In this document: positions 24,421-33,433 of the stretch, in pieces
How the letters are laid out: every line of letters starts with the position of its first letter
How positions within the stretch are numbered: the stretch's first letter is position 1
DNA from: Dehalococcoidia bacterium
Lineage (GTDB): Bacteria; Chloroflexota; Dehalococcoidia; Bin125
Assembly: GCA_022822375.1 (NCBI GenBank)
Contig: JAJEBU010000020.1
Coordinates: 1 to 53,290, forward strand
Direction of reading: 5' to 3'
Length of the DNA stretch: 53,290 bases
Program-made: the position numbers and the translations under genes
The notes under the pieces: generated by a model
What the model saw: the letters and a program-made list of their open reading frames with translations, nothing else
Told to the model about the DNA's origin: nothing
Databases searched by the model: none

Positions 24421-27027
24421 TTACTCGGCCGATAGCTCGACCGTCGTCAGGCGCTCCGCTCCGGCAGTCTGCAACGCCTGGACCGCGCCCCCCTGATGCA
24501 GCGACGACGTCCAGACCGCGCCCGCAGGCACGTCCTCCGTGATCTCCGCAGGCAGAATCAGCTGAGCACCGTTGGCCGCGATCCGAACGTTCGCGCCCGA
24601 GTCGACGCCCAGCGACGCCGCATCGGCCGGATTGATCTGCACCGAGTCCGACCGCTGCAGCAAGTCCGCGTTGACCTCGCCGCGCGCCGCCGACAGGCGG
24701 TCCGTGTACAGGTCACGGCCGCTCAGCAGCGTCAGACCGCTGCCCGTGGCGCCCGTCTCCGCGATCGGCAAGAACCGCTGCGTCGCCGCGCCGTTGATCG
24801 GCATCCGCGACTGTGTTGCCCCTGGCGCCGCGAGCACCGTGTATCGGTCGTCCAGCGCCGCAAGCGCCTGCTGTGCCTCCGCCAGGTTCTGCGGCTGCGC
24901 CGGCACGGGTGCCGCCTCCGCATCCTCTTCGCTGGCGCCTGCATCCGCCGACGGTAGGGCGTTCGCGAGATCACGCAGCCACGCGCCCAACCGCTGAGAG
25001 TTGCGCTGGTCGTCGGTTGCCTCTCGCAGACGCAGTATCTGGCGGTCCGCATTCGTGATGTGACCGTCCTTGTGGAAGGACGACGTGTCCGGCAGGACAT
25101 GCGTCGCCCGCTCGACCGTCTCGGTCGCGACTTCGTCGATCACGATCAGCGCGTCGAGATTGTCGAGCGCGGCGATCGTCGCCGCCCGATCCGGGTGCAA
25201 CAGGACCGGGTTGTCGCGAGCCACAATCAGCGCCTTCAGGCTGCCCGCGCGGGCCGCATCGAGCATGCCCGACACATCCAACCCGCCCTCGCCTGGTACC
25301 ACGCCGAGATCACGCAGACCCACCGAGTTCGCCTCCGGCGGCAGCACATGGATCGCCGCCGGCGCCGCAGACGGCCCAGCCAGCACTATCGCCAAGTTTG
25401 CTGCCGCTCGAACCTGCGCGCCTGCCTGAGCTGCATTCGCCCGAGACGGCGCCACCACAATCGCCACCGATCCGCCGCGACGGCGCAACAACGTTGCCGA
25501 CGCCGCAGCAACGTCCTCGGCCGACGAGTTCAGATCAGACAAGCCGTCCACCTCGGACAGGCCGGTGCGAACGTCCAAATCCTTGGCCACTGCCGTCGCC
25601 AGCGCCTGCGCGACCCGCGCCAGGTCTCCGTCGGACGGATGCAACGCATGCGAGTCGTCCACCGCATAGTCCGCCAACGGATTGCGCCGCGACGAAATGC
25701 TCACCAGTGACGCCCCATTGTTCGCGACCGCGTCCTTGATCCGCACGCCGATCACGTTGTTGGACGCCGAAATGTCGTCGCCGATGGCCACGATCAGATC
25801 GGCCGACTCCACCGACGTCAGCCGCGACGGCAGATGCTCCGAGCCAAACGCCTCGGTCAGCGCCGCGCCGATCGCCGACGTCACCGGGCCCAGCGAGGAG
25901 TCGAGGTTCGTCACGCCCAGCCGATCCGCGAGCGTTCGCAGCGCGTACAGCTCTTCCAGCATTAGCTGTCCCGAGCCGAGCACGCCCACCGCCGACGGGC
26001 CGTGCTCCTCAAGGATCGCCGCAATCGCCTCGGCCGCATGGCCGACGACCGCGTCGCCCTGCTGCTCGAAGGCGTCCTCTCCTCGACCAATCGTCGCCGC
26101 TCGCAATCGATCCTTGTCGCGCGTTTGGTCGTAGCCGAAGCGCCCGCGCACGCAGATCTGCGAGCGTGACACGTCGTTCCCATTGCCAGGCCGCACCTGC
26201 ACGCCGCGTCCATCCCGCACGCCCATCTGAATCGTGCAGCCCATCGAGCACTCCGTGCAGGTCGTCGTTACCCAGCGGTCGGGACGCGCCACCCACTTGT
26301 TCGGTGCCTCCATCAGCGTCGCTGTCGGGCACACATCCACGCACGTACCGCAGAAATCGCAGTTGGACTCGTCAATCTGTCCGCCCGCGCCAAACGCAAT
26401 CCGCGTCGAGAAGCCGCGTCCCGCCAACGTGATCGCCGTCGTGTGCCGCAGATCGTCGCAGGCCCGCACGCAGCGCGTGCAGATAATGCACATCTGCGGG
26501 TCGAACTCAAAGAACGGATTGTTGCGGTCCGGCTCCGGCTGCTTCTCGCGGTAGTACGTGCGCGCTTCGTCGAGATACGGTTCTACGTTTGCGCGGCCCA
26601 CGTCCGCCGCGTCGCACGTCGTCTGCAGCTCGCAGCGATAGTTCTTGGAACAGGTCACGCAGCGGTGTGTCACCTCGTTGTCGCGCAGGCAGATCTCGCC
26701 CGTGCGGCAATGTTCCACCCGGTGGCAGGTCAGACAACGGTCCGAATGGTTGGCCAGAATCACCGCCAGCACTTCCTGGCGCATGTTGGTCACCGCGTCT
26801 GTGTCCGTGCGTACCACCATCCCGTCCATCACGGTCGTCGTGCAAGACAGCGGCAGACCCCTCATCCCCTCGACCTCCACCGCGCACGTGCGACAGCCCG
26901 CATACGGCGGCAGACCGTCCAGATAGCACAGATTCGAGATCGGGAATCCGGCGTTCTTGATCACCTCGACCAGCGGCGACCCAACCTCGGCCTCCACCGG
27001 CTGTCCATTGATCGTGATCGTCGCCAT
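24421..27027 (-). CDS. NuoG-like Fe-S/molybdopterin-fold oxidoreductase subunit
   Basis: 868 residues. The N-terminal 2Fe-2S ferredoxin domain has cysteines at 34, 45, 48 and 62 (CYLDGLPPYAGCRTCAVEV, LSC). A Cys-rich linker follows (SDRCLTCHRVEHC, ICLRD, HRCVTCSKNYRCELQ), then two 4Fe-4S motifs (CIICTRCVRACD, CDFCGTCVDVCP) and another cluster in CTECSMGCTIQMGV. After residue ~290 comes a molybdopterin-oxidoreductase-type fold (GSGQLMLEELYALRTLAD, VLPDTSSFHKDGHITNADRQI) and a C-terminal aspartate-decarboxylase-like barrel. This is the architecture of complex I subunit G and related formate dehydrogenase alpha chains. NuoI- and NuoB-like genes upstream support a complex I-type role; formate dehydrogenase relatives remain possible. 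Confidence 0.85.
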   Translation of the reverse strand: MATITINGQPVEAEVGSPLVEVIKNAGFPISNLCYLDGLPPYAGCRTCAVEVEGMRGLPLSCTTTVMDGMVVRTDTDAVTNMRQEVLAVILANHSDRCLTCHRVEHCRTGEICLRDNEVTHRCVTCSKNYRCELQTTCDAADVGRANVEPYLDEARTYYREKQPEPDRNNPFFEFDPQMCIICTRCVRACDDLRHTTAITLAGRGFSTRIAFGAGGQIDESNCDFCGTCVDVCPTATLMEAPNKWVARPDRWVTTTCTECSMGCTIQMGVRDGRGVQVRPGNGNDVSRSQICVRGRFGYDQTRDKDRLRAATIGRGEDAFEQQGDAVVGHAAEAIAAILEEHGPSAVGVLGSGQLMLEELYALRTLADRLGVTNLDSSLGPVTSAIGAALTEAFGSEHLPSRLTSVESADLIVAIGDDISASNNVIGVRIKDAVANNGASLVSISSRRNPLADYAVDDSHALHPSDGDLARVAQALATAVAKDLDVRTGLSEVDGLSDLNSSAEDVAAASATLLRRRGGSVAIVVAPSRANAAQAGAQVRAAANLAIVLAGPSAAPAAIHVLPPEANSVGLRDLGVVPGEGGLDVSGMLDAARAGSLKALIVARDNPVLLHPDRAATIAALDNLDALIVIDEVATETVERATHVLPDTSSFHKDGHITNADRQILRLREATDDQRNSQRLGAWLRDLANALPSADAGASEEDAEAAPVPAQPQNLAEAQQALAALDDRYTVLAAPGATQSRMPINGAATQRFLPIAETGATGSGLTLLSGRDLYTDRLSAARGEVNADLLQRSDSVQINPADAASLGVDSGANVRIAANGAQLILPAEITEDVPAGAVWTSSLHQGGAVQALQTAGAERLTTVELSAE

Positions 27028-27137
27028 ATCGCCTCCCCGCTCAAGGCATGTTGGGCACGTTGAACCATCGCCCAGTCTACCAGCAGCCCCCGTCCTGCAT
27101 GAGCTGCCTATGCTGTCGGCAAGAGGAGACTCGCAGC

Positions 27138-27827
27138 ATGGTCCAGCAGCTTAGCCAACCATTCAGCCACACAACTGGTCCAGACGATGACGCCGGCTTC
27201 TCGCTGCCAGCGCTGGTTCGAGTCCCGCCACCGGCCGGCAGCGCCTTCACAGACGAGGAGCTCGAGCGCCTCGACAGCGAAAACCCAGGTTGGAGATTCG
27301 AAGTCGACTGCAATGGAGAACTGGTCATCAACATGGGATCAGGCGGAGTCACCTCGGACATCGAAGCCGAGATCAACGGACAGATTCGCAACTGGCGTGT
27401 CGCCGGCGGTGGCGGTCGAATTCGTACCTCGAGCGGCGGCTACTGGCTCGGCGGACAGCCGCGCACGCCGCCCGAGATGGAGCCCGACACCTCCTGGCTC
27501 AGCGACCAACAGGTCAGCCAGCTGACCCCCGAACAGCGGACCTCGCGCGGCTACTGGACGGTCTGCCCCGCATTCATCATCGAGATTCGATCGCACGGCG
27601 ATTCGCTTGCCAGCCAACAGGCCAAGATGGACATTTGGATGACGCTGGGCGTCCAGCTCGGATGGCTCATCGACCCGCTCGAGCAATCCGTGTGGATCTA
27701 CCGGCCAGACCAGCAGCCCGAACAGCTGCTACGCCCGACATCACTGTCAGGAGAACAAGTACTGCAAGGCCTGCGGGTGGAGATGAACGAGGTCTGGGCC
27801 TTCGCCGACGAATCTGCAGCACTATGA
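27138..27827 (+). CDS. Uma2 family endonuclease (copy 1)
   Basis: 229 residues from ATG 27138, which has a GAGGAG site nearby; the track's upstream start at 27048 gives a Cys-rich extension unlike the family. Uma2 (DUF820) proteins have a PD-(D/E)XK nuclease fold. Here the probable active-site elements are PDTSW, FIIEIRSHGDS and QAKMDIWMTLGVQLGWLIDP, giving Asp, Glu and Lys in order. The N-terminal AFTDEELERLDSENPGWRFEVDCNGELVI is the usual entry. Physiological substrates of Uma2 proteins are unknown. It is divergent from the NuoG-like gene and overlaps the start of the next lipoprotein gene (ATGA). Confidence 0.85.
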   Translation: MVQQLSQPFSHTTGPDDDAGFSLPALVRVPPPAGSAFTDEELERLDSENPGWRFEVDCNGELVINMGSGGVTSDIEAEINGQIRNWRVAGGGGRIRTSSGGYWLGGQPRTPPEMEPDTSWLSDQQVSQLTPEQRTSRGYWTVCPAFIIEIRSHGDSLASQQAKMDIWMTLGVQLGWLIDPLEQSVWIYRPDQQPEQLLRPTSLSGEQVLQGLRVEMNEVWAFADESAAL

Positions 27828-28653
27828 CCTTGACCCGCCTGATGCGCACGCTCTGGCTCCTCCTCCCGCAATCATCGCATTTGGCCTGTCAGTCTCCTGC
27901 GCAACTCCTCGAGAGCGCGAAGAACCCGCGTGGGAAACTGAGCAGCAATCCGCCAGCAGCACACGCCAACAGGAACAAGGCCGGACAGAGTCTGCCATAG
28001 ACAGGCTCTCCGCGAACGCCGCTGCTCAGGCTGGGGAAGTCGAGGGCGCAGAGACGCTGCGAATGAGCGGATTCGGTGACGCCGAAGTGACCCACCTGCT
28101 GAAGTCTGGCCGCTACCGCTGCGGTATCGACCTGCAAGACAACCTGCTCGGCAACAACCCGGCACAGTTCCGCGTTCAGTTTCGAAGCCCTCTGCCCATC
28201 TCGGCGCCGTTGGTGACATCGTCGGAGCCAACGTGGAGAACCGACGTCGAGATCGCGGTCATCGGCGGCGACGGGAGCAACACGGGCGAGGTGGACGTCC
28301 TGGTTCGGGCAGCGCCGCGCGGACATTGGTCCCTTCAATGCGATCTCAGTGAGCAGCTCGAAACAAACAGCATGACACGAGTCACCGTGATGGCCACAGC
28401 TCCGATAGACAGTGGAGAGAGCAGCCCGGCAACCGTCCGAGTGAACGGAAGCGGCGCATCGCGTGCGCCCGTCAAGCTGAAGCCAGGCGTTCTCTACAAA
28501 TGTGCGCTGAGCGTCGAGCACAACGTCGACGAACACGGCGCCGCGGCACCGTTCATCGTCCTGATCGATGATGAGCCTGCGGCCGATGTCGTTGCCAACT
28601 ATTGGCAAGGTGAGTATCAGTACGCCGGGCAATCCAACGAAGCGGAAGGATGA
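27824..28653 (+). CDS. Putative lipoprotein; signal peptide in a different frame (one-base frameshift)
   Basis: The track ORF starts at 28063, but that frame is open back to 27787 with no usable start codon. An ATG at 27824, overlapping the Uma2 stop, begins MTLTRLMRTLWLLLP in the other frame. Adding one base in the CCC run at 27865-27867 joins it to AIIAFGLSVSC-ATPRE. This yields a convincing lipoprotein signal peptide with a lipobox-like cysteine. A Gln/Glu-rich linker follows, then a ~190-residue beta-rich domain (LLKSGRYRCGIDLQDNLLGN, VKLKPGVLYKCALSVEHN) with paired cysteines and no recognised family. The sequence as given is broken; sequencing error, true pseudogenisation or slippage are all possible. 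Confidence 0.6.
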
Positions 28654-28760
28654 GGCTTCGCCGTGACTTCAGCCGCCGGCCCGGAATCTCACCCAGTCGA
28701 CCTGACCGTAACCGCCGGCGACTACTCGGGATTGTCGATGGCCTGCGTGCCGCAGCCGGG

Positions 28761-29246
28761 TTAGTGGTGCTGCCGACGCTCCTCGGGATGCACCGTCTGT
28801 TTGACCGCCTGCTGACCGTTTGGGTACACCCAATTGTGCTGTTCCAGATACTCGTTCGCCAGCTCGATCAGGTCGTCTTTGTCCTTGTACAGGCGGTTCG
28901 GATTCGTGACCACGTTCGTGTACGACCCGCCGACCTGGATCGCCTCGTACGGGCACGCTTCCGTGCACAGTCCGCAGTACATGCACAGGCGGAAGTCGAT
29001 CTCATAGCGGTTGACCAGGAAGGATCCATCCTCGCGCGGCTCGGTATCGACCAGGATGCAGCCATCCGGACAGCTCTGCGCGCATGTCGAACAACCAGTG
29101 CAGCGCTCCACGAACCAGACCAGATTCGTCCGCGCGCGCGGCGGGATGTCGCGCTCTTCCTCTGGGAACTGCACCGTGACCACCGGCTTGCGCACGTGCT
29201 TGACCACGGTCATCAGTCCCTTGGCGATGCCCTTGCCGAAGACCAT
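28761..29246 (-). CDS. NuoI-like ferredoxin subunit, two 4Fe-4S clusters
   Basis: 161 residues. Two classical cluster motifs, CTGCSTCAQSCP near residue 49 and CMYCGLCTEACP near residue 88, are separated by about 28 residues, as in complex I subunit I (clusters N6a/N6b). The start MVFGKGIAKGLMTVVKHV and the pre-cluster VTVQFPEEERDIPPRARTN match NuoI, where this helix lies on the membrane arm. The C-terminal tail is hydrophilic (NEYLEQHNWVYPNGQQAV). It sits 37 bases downstream of the NuoB-like gene on the same strand, so the two are probably one operon. NuoH, which normally adjoins NuoI, is absent from the window. Confidence 0.9.
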   Translation of the reverse strand: MVFGKGIAKGLMTVVKHVRKPVVTVQFPEEERDIPPRARTNLVWFVERCTGCSTCAQSCPDGCILVDTEPREDGSFLVNRYEIDFRLCMYCGLCTEACPYEAIQVGGSYTNVVTNPNRLYKDKDDLIELANEYLEQHNWVYPNGQQAVKQTVHPEERRQHH

Positions 29247-29283
29247 GTCGCTGTCTCTCCAGTGCGCCTCGTTATCTCGCAGG

Positions 29284-29991
29284 CTAGCGGCTGCTCAGGA
29301 AATTCTCATCGTGCGGCAATGCGCCCGTAAACCGATCGCGCGGTTGGCCGTCTGCCGTCAGGTACGGCGGGAACAGCGATTCCAGTTCGGCCCGAATCGG
29401 ATCCCCCTCGGGCAGCATCCGCGAGAAGTCGCCCGTCGGCTCGGGACGACGCTTACGATGATTGTTCGCGTGCTCGTCCTCGATCACCTGCTGCAGCAAC
29501 ATCAATCCCGCCAGCAACGACTCTGGCCGTGGCGGACAGCCAGGCACGTAGACATCGACCGGCACCACGTTGTTCACGCCCGGCAGCGTCGAGTAGCCGT
29601 GCGCGAACGGTCCCCCGATGTTCGAGCAAGAGCCCATCGAGATCACCCACTTGGGCTCTGGCATCTGCAGGTAAATGCGACGCACCGGCGGGGCCATCTT
29701 CCAGGTCACCGTGCCAGCCACAATCATCAAGTCCGCCTGGCGCGGCGACGCGCGGAAGATCTCCGCGCCAAACCGTGACAGATCGTAGCGAGAATTCGCC
29801 GTCGCAATCATCTCGATCGCGCAGCACGCCAAGCCAAACATCGCCGGCCACAGCGACGACCGACGCGCCCAGCCAAACACCCTGTCCACAGTCGAGACGA
29901 GCAGCTGCGAACGCAGCTCATCCTCGACGTCTGTCACCGGATCCAGGAGGGGAATCGGAGCCCCGCCTGTGTCGATTGTCGGAGATACCAT
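29284..29991 (-). CDS. NuoB-like NADH-quinone oxidoreductase subunit
   Basis: 235 residues from ATG 29991, which has a GGGAG site upstream; the track start at 30015 is less likely. Conserved elements for the N2 4Fe-4S cluster are all present: GLACCAIEM near residue 55, [16 protein letters not shown] and [20 protein letters not shown]. In complex I this subunit sits at the quinone-reduction site with NuoD. The C-terminus extends about 60 residues past the family core ([20 protein letters not shown] onward). NuoI follows; NuoG lies beyond two opposite-strand genes. NuoC, D, E, F, H, J-N are not in the window, so the rest of the complex must be elsewhere. Confidence 0.9.
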   Translation of the reverse strand: MVSPTIDTGGAPIPLLDPVTDVEDELRSQLLVSTVDRVFGWARRSSLWPAMFGLACCAIEMIATANSRYDLSRFGAEIFRASPRQADLMIVAGTVTWKMAPPVRRIYLQMPEPKWVISMGSCSNIGGPFAHGYSTLPGVNNVVPVDVYVPGCPPRPESLLAGLMLLQQVIEDEHANNHRKRRPEPTGDFSRMLPEGDPIRAELESLFPPYLTADGQPRDRFTGALPHDENFLSSR

Positions 29992-30084
29992 GCCCGCTCC
30001 CGTCCAGCGTCCCAATCAGGATACACGAGACCCCCGCCACCGAGTCATGCCAGCTCCACGCGGCAACAGAGCAACGCCCGTGCA

Positions 30085-30729
30085 TCAGGCCGAGCGCCAG
30101 ATGCGTCGCAGATCCACCACCAGACTTGGCAACACCGCCTCGTCCGACATCTGCTCCGGACGCTCAAGCTCCTCGACCTCCCCGTCTGCGCGATAGACCC
30201 ACAGCCGTTGCCCGAACGGATCGACGAGCCAGCCCAAGCGCACACCGTTCCGCAGCCACATCTCCATCTTCTCCTGCAGTCGATCGACCTCATCCGACCG
30301 GGAACGAATCTCCACAATGAAATCCGGAGCAACCTGCCAGATCTCGCCATCGAAGATGTCGACGCCCTGCAGTCGCGCAGCGCTGATCCAGGCAATATCG
30401 GGCGAGCGACGATTGCCGTCGGACAGCTGGAACAAGGCACTCGACCCCACGACCAAGTCGCCCGAGTCAACATCTGCCCAAGAACGCAGCTGCCAACCGA
30501 CCTCATAACCCATCCACTCACTCGTCGGACCGCTTGGCACGCTCAAGATCAACGCTCCCGTCTCGTCCACCTCGAACGGCACCGTTTCATTTAGGCTGCA
30601 CAGCTCCAGCAGCCGCTCATTCGTCAACTCCCAGTCCGACGGCAGACGCAGCACCAGCGGAATACTGCTCGGAGCGGCACGCGCGACTACCGCTGCCTCA
30701 GACTTGGACTCGTGGTGCGCAAGAACCAT
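30085..30729 (-). CDS. Uma2 family endonuclease (copy 2)
   Basis: 214 residues. The N-terminal LRLPSDWELTNERLLELCSLN and ALILSVPSGPTSEWMGYEVG fit Uma2 entry strands. Probable catalytic elements are RSPDIAWIS, PDFIVEIRSRSDEVDRLQ and EKMEMWLRNGVRLGWLVDP, giving Asp, Glu and Lys. It closely resembles copy 3 (32731-33399) in layout and motifs, and copy 1 less so, suggesting lineage-specific expansion. It lies 94 bases upstream of the NuoB start and just downstream of the methyltransferase gene on the same strand. Its biological target is unknown. Confidence 0.85.
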   Translation of the reverse strand: MVLAHHESKSEAAVVARAAPSSIPLVLRLPSDWELTNERLLELCSLNETVPFEVDETGALILSVPSGPTSEWMGYEVGWQLRSWADVDSGDLVVGSSALFQLSDGNRRSPDIAWISAARLQGVDIFDGEIWQVAPDFIVEIRSRSDEVDRLQEKMEMWLRNGVRLGWLVDPFGQRLWVYRADGEVEELERPEQMSDEAVLPSLVVDLRRIWRSA

Positions 30730-30751
30730 GCTGACACTCTACCGAGAACGG

Positions 30752-31540
30752 CTAGCCCATCCGGCCCCACAACAAGATCCGCTTGAACGAGTACAGGAAC
30801 GGCCGCTCCTCCGGCAGCACCGACAGCAACTGCTCCCGATAGTCCCGCAAGAACGCCTCGTACTCTTGCCCCGATATCCGCTTGCGATAGCCCGTCAGCA
30901 GCGATCCCTTCACCCACTCCACGACATCCTCAGGCCCTGGCAGGCGGTGCAGATACACCTGCACCCGCACGTGCTGCTCCGCAAACCCCAGCCGCGCCAG
31001 CTGCTCCGCGTACCATTCAGGAGCCTCGACGGCATGCCGGTAGACGAAGCCGTTCAGTGCCTCAGCGTGAGGCGCCTGCCTTGCGACCCGTCCTGCCGTG
31101 GCGTGCGACGGATGATCTTCGTTTGCAGGCATCTGCACGGCCAGCTGGCCGCCAGGCGCGAGCGACTCAACCAAGCGCGGGAACAGGTCAGCGTGATCGT
31201 CGACCCACTGGATCGACGCATTGGCAAACACCACATCGATCCCGCTCATCGAGAACTCCGCGATGTCCCCGCGCTCGAATCGAACCCCGCCGCCCGCGTG
31301 CGACGCCCACTCCTGCATCATCGCCGCGGACCGGTCGACCCCGATCGTCTCCGCCGCCTGCGTGTGCTCATGTAGCACCCGAGTCAGCACCCCGGTCCCG
31401 CAGCCCAAGTCCACAACTCGACCGCCCGGCCTCGGAGTCACGAGAGACATCAGGTCGTAGAACGGCTGCTCCCGCTCCGATCTGTAGCGCGCGTATTGCT
31501 CAGGCTGCCAGCCGTCTGGCGATGCCGCCTCGTTTGACAT
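30752..31540 (-). CDS. Trans-aconitate 2-methyltransferase-like SAM methyltransferase
   Basis: 262 residues, class I methyltransferase. Motif I is VVDLGCGTGVLTRVL near residue 45, followed by the acidic TIGVDRSAAMMQEW and motif IV VVFANASIQWVDDHADLF. The FANASIQWV segment is typical of Tam-type enzymes that methylate small carboxylates such as trans-aconitate. The start contains WQPEQYARYRSEREQPFYDLM, resembling the Tam opening W-x-P-x-Y. The C-terminal helical cap (WYAEQLARLGFAEQHVRVQVYLHRL) also fits. The substrate is not proven; other small-molecule methyltransferases share this pattern. It is divergent from the AlkZ-like gene. Confidence 0.8.
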   Translation of the reverse strand: MSNEAASPDGWQPEQYARYRSEREQPFYDLMSLVTPRPGGRVVDLGCGTGVLTRVLHEHTQAAETIGVDRSAAMMQEWASHAGGGVRFERGDIAEFSMSGIDVVFANASIQWVDDHADLFPRLVESLAPGGQLAVQMPANEDHPSHATAGRVARQAPHAEALNGFVYRHAVEAPEWYAEQLARLGFAEQHVRVQVYLHRLPGPEDVVEWVKGSLLTGYRKRISGQEYEAFLRDYREQLLSVLPEERPFLYSFKRILLWGRMG

Positions 31541-31585
31541 GAGTCGAGCCTACCAACACCTCACGGCGTTCAATACCCTCCGATC

Positions 31586-32734
31586 ATGCTCAGCCTGAGC
31601 CCCGAGCAAGTTCGCTATCAGCGCGCCGTCTCGCAAGGGTTGCACGACTCCGGCGACGACGCCCAACCTCGCAGCGTCCTCGGCGCTGCCCGCGTCTGTG
31701 CCGCTATCCAATCACAGGAACTCATGGCCGAACGGCTCACCGTGCGCGCTCGGACTCGTGCGCTGACCGACGACGGCGTGCGCCGCGCCAAGCACCAGAA
31801 ACGCAGCATCGTCCGCAGCTGGCTCCATCGAGGCACGCTGCATACGGTGCCCTCAGCCGATCTGCGCTGGCTGATCGCCCTGCTCGGACCCGACATGGAC
31901 CGCAAAGCGCTCAGACGCCGCGCCGACCTCGGCATCACCGATGACCTGCACCAGCGCTCGATCGCCAACATCATCGCCCTGCTCGCCAACGGCCCTCACA
32001 CCAGAGATCAAATCGTTGACGCCCAACGACGCGCCGGCCTCCCCGACGACCGCATTCAGGTTCCGCACATTCTCAGAAGCGCCAGCAAACTCGGCCGCAT
32101 CTGCTTCGGACCCGACATCGACAACAGATCAACACACGTCCTCCTCGACGACTGGCTGCCGGCGGTGCCCGCTGACCAACCCGCTCAACCAGCCGCTCGA
32201 CTCGCTGAACAGTTCTTTCGCGCCTACGGCCCCGCATCGCCCTCCGACTTTCGCTACTGGACAGGTCTACCCGCCGCCAAGTCGCGTGAAGCGCTCAGCC
32301 AACTTGGCAGCCAACTCATCGAGCTTGACCAGCCCAACGGACAACTGATCCTTCGAGACCAGCTCGCACGCATCCGCCAACCGTTGCCAGACGAGCCCCG
32401 CGTCCGCCTCGTCGGACCGTTCGACCCATACCTGCTCGGCTACGCCGAACGCAACCTCGGAGTCTCCGCGGCCTGGCACAAGCGGATCAACGCCGGCGGC
32501 GGCATGATCCGCCCCGCCATCATCGCCAACGGCGCGCTGCTTGGCGTCTGGAACTACCGCCTCACCAAGACCGCCAAGACCGCCAAGACTCAGATCACGA
32601 TCAACGCTCACCTCGTCGACGAACCGAGCGAACAGCTCTCCCATGCCATCCAGGCAGAGGCAGACGACATCGCCCGCTTCCTGGACAACAGCAGCGCAAT
32701 CACAACATGGGTCTGGGGCGCAACCGGCAACTAA
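31586..32734 (+). CDS. Winged-helix AlkZ-like DNA glycosylase family protein
   Basis: 382 residues of the HTH_42/AlkZ family. An N-terminal winged-helix region contains LGAARVCAAIQSQELMAERL, and the QSQ matches the catalytic QxQ of AlkZ-type glycosylases that unhook crosslinks or excise alkylated bases. The signature IVRSWLHRGTLHTVPSADLRWLIAL follows at about residue 75. The central tandem winged helices (NGPHTRDQIVDAQRRAGL, GRICFGPD) and the C-terminal FDPYLLGYAERNLGVSAAW with a beta-barrel complete the family layout. It may repair bulky or crosslinked DNA lesions. Its stop overlaps that of the convergent Uma2 gene. Confidence 0.82.
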   Translation: MLSLSPEQVRYQRAVSQGLHDSGDDAQPRSVLGAARVCAAIQSQELMAERLTVRARTRALTDDGVRRAKHQKRSIVRSWLHRGTLHTVPSADLRWLIALLGPDMDRKALRRRADLGITDDLHQRSIANIIALLANGPHTRDQIVDAQRRAGLPDDRIQVPHILRSASKLGRICFGPDIDNRSTHVLLDDWLPAVPADQPAQPAARLAEQFFRAYGPASPSDFRYWTGLPAAKSREALSQLGSQLIELDQPNGQLILRDQLARIRQPLPDEPRVRLVGPFDPYLLGYAERNLGVSAAWHKRINAGGGMIRPAIIANGALLGVWNYRLTKTAKTAKTQITINAHLVDEPSEQLSHAIQAEADDIARFLDNSSAITTWVWGATGN

Positions 32735-33399
32735 CCAGACGTCTCGCCCGCAGGCCACACATCAGTCAGATCAATCGTCAAATCGTCCGCAATCTCAGAC
32801 GCAGTGGCAGAGTCGGGCCGTTCAACCCGAAGCGGCGCCTGCTCAGGACGGTACATCCACAGCTCCTGTTCATATGGGTCAACCAGCCATGCCTCACGCG
32901 CGCCCTGCGAGACCCACATCTCCATCTTCGTTCTGACTTCGCTGGACCGATCGCTCCGTGATTGCACCTCCACCACCAAATCTGGGCAAACCTGCCAGAC
33001 CCCCTCATCATCGGGCGAGATTCCAGCCAGACGCTCGTCGCTGATCCACGCCACATCAGGCGCCCTCCGCCAGCCGTTCGGCAATCGGAACAAGGCGGAC
33101 GGGTATGTCTTTCCCCTGCCCTGAAGATCTGACCAGAGCAGCACCTGGCTTGCGATCCGTAGCTCCCGACCTCCGCTCAACGGACCAGGCGGCGCCATAA
33201 TCAACAACCCTCCGTCCGCGTCCGCCTCGAAGCACCACGCTTCGTTCAGCGAGCTCAGAGTCAACAACAGATCGTCGGTCAGGCCCCAGTCAGGCGGCAG
33301 CTGCAGACGAATTGGATACGATTCCTCAGCCAGAGGCCATCGCTCGTTCCGGCCAACAACCGTCCCCTCGGCCATCTCCTTGGACTGTGCAGTGACCAT
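32731..33399 (-). CDS. Uma2 family endonuclease (copy 3)
   Basis: 222 residues from ATG 33399, preceded by AGGAGG at six bases; the track start at 33498 would run into the cysteine desulfurase coding region. LQLPPDWGLTDDLLLTLSSLNEAWCFEAD opens the fold. Predicted active-site elements are RAPDVAWIS, PDLVVEVQSRSDRSSEV and TKMEMWVSQGAREAWLVDP. The EQELWMYRPEQ end strand resembles copy 1. Placed 35 bases after iscS on the same strand, it may be co-transcribed with it. Function unknown beyond the nuclease fold. Confidence 0.86.
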   Translation of the reverse strand: MVTAQSKEMAEGTVVGRNERWPLAEESYPIRLQLPPDWGLTDDLLLTLSSLNEAWCFEADADGGLLIMAPPGPLSGGRELRIASQVLLWSDLQGRGKTYPSALFRLPNGWRRAPDVAWISDERLAGISPDDEGVWQVCPDLVVEVQSRSDRSSEVRTKMEMWVSQGAREAWLVDPYEQELWMYRPEQAPLRVERPDSATASEIADDLTIDLTDVWPAGETSG

Positions 33400-33433
33400 C
33401 TGACTCCTCCTGACCGCTCTCCCAACAGGCGCG

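Noticed and set aside
28669-28986. 105-residue minus ORF upstream of the lipoprotein end
   Set aside because: Shadow frame of the NuoI-like gene; no independent start signal or motif.
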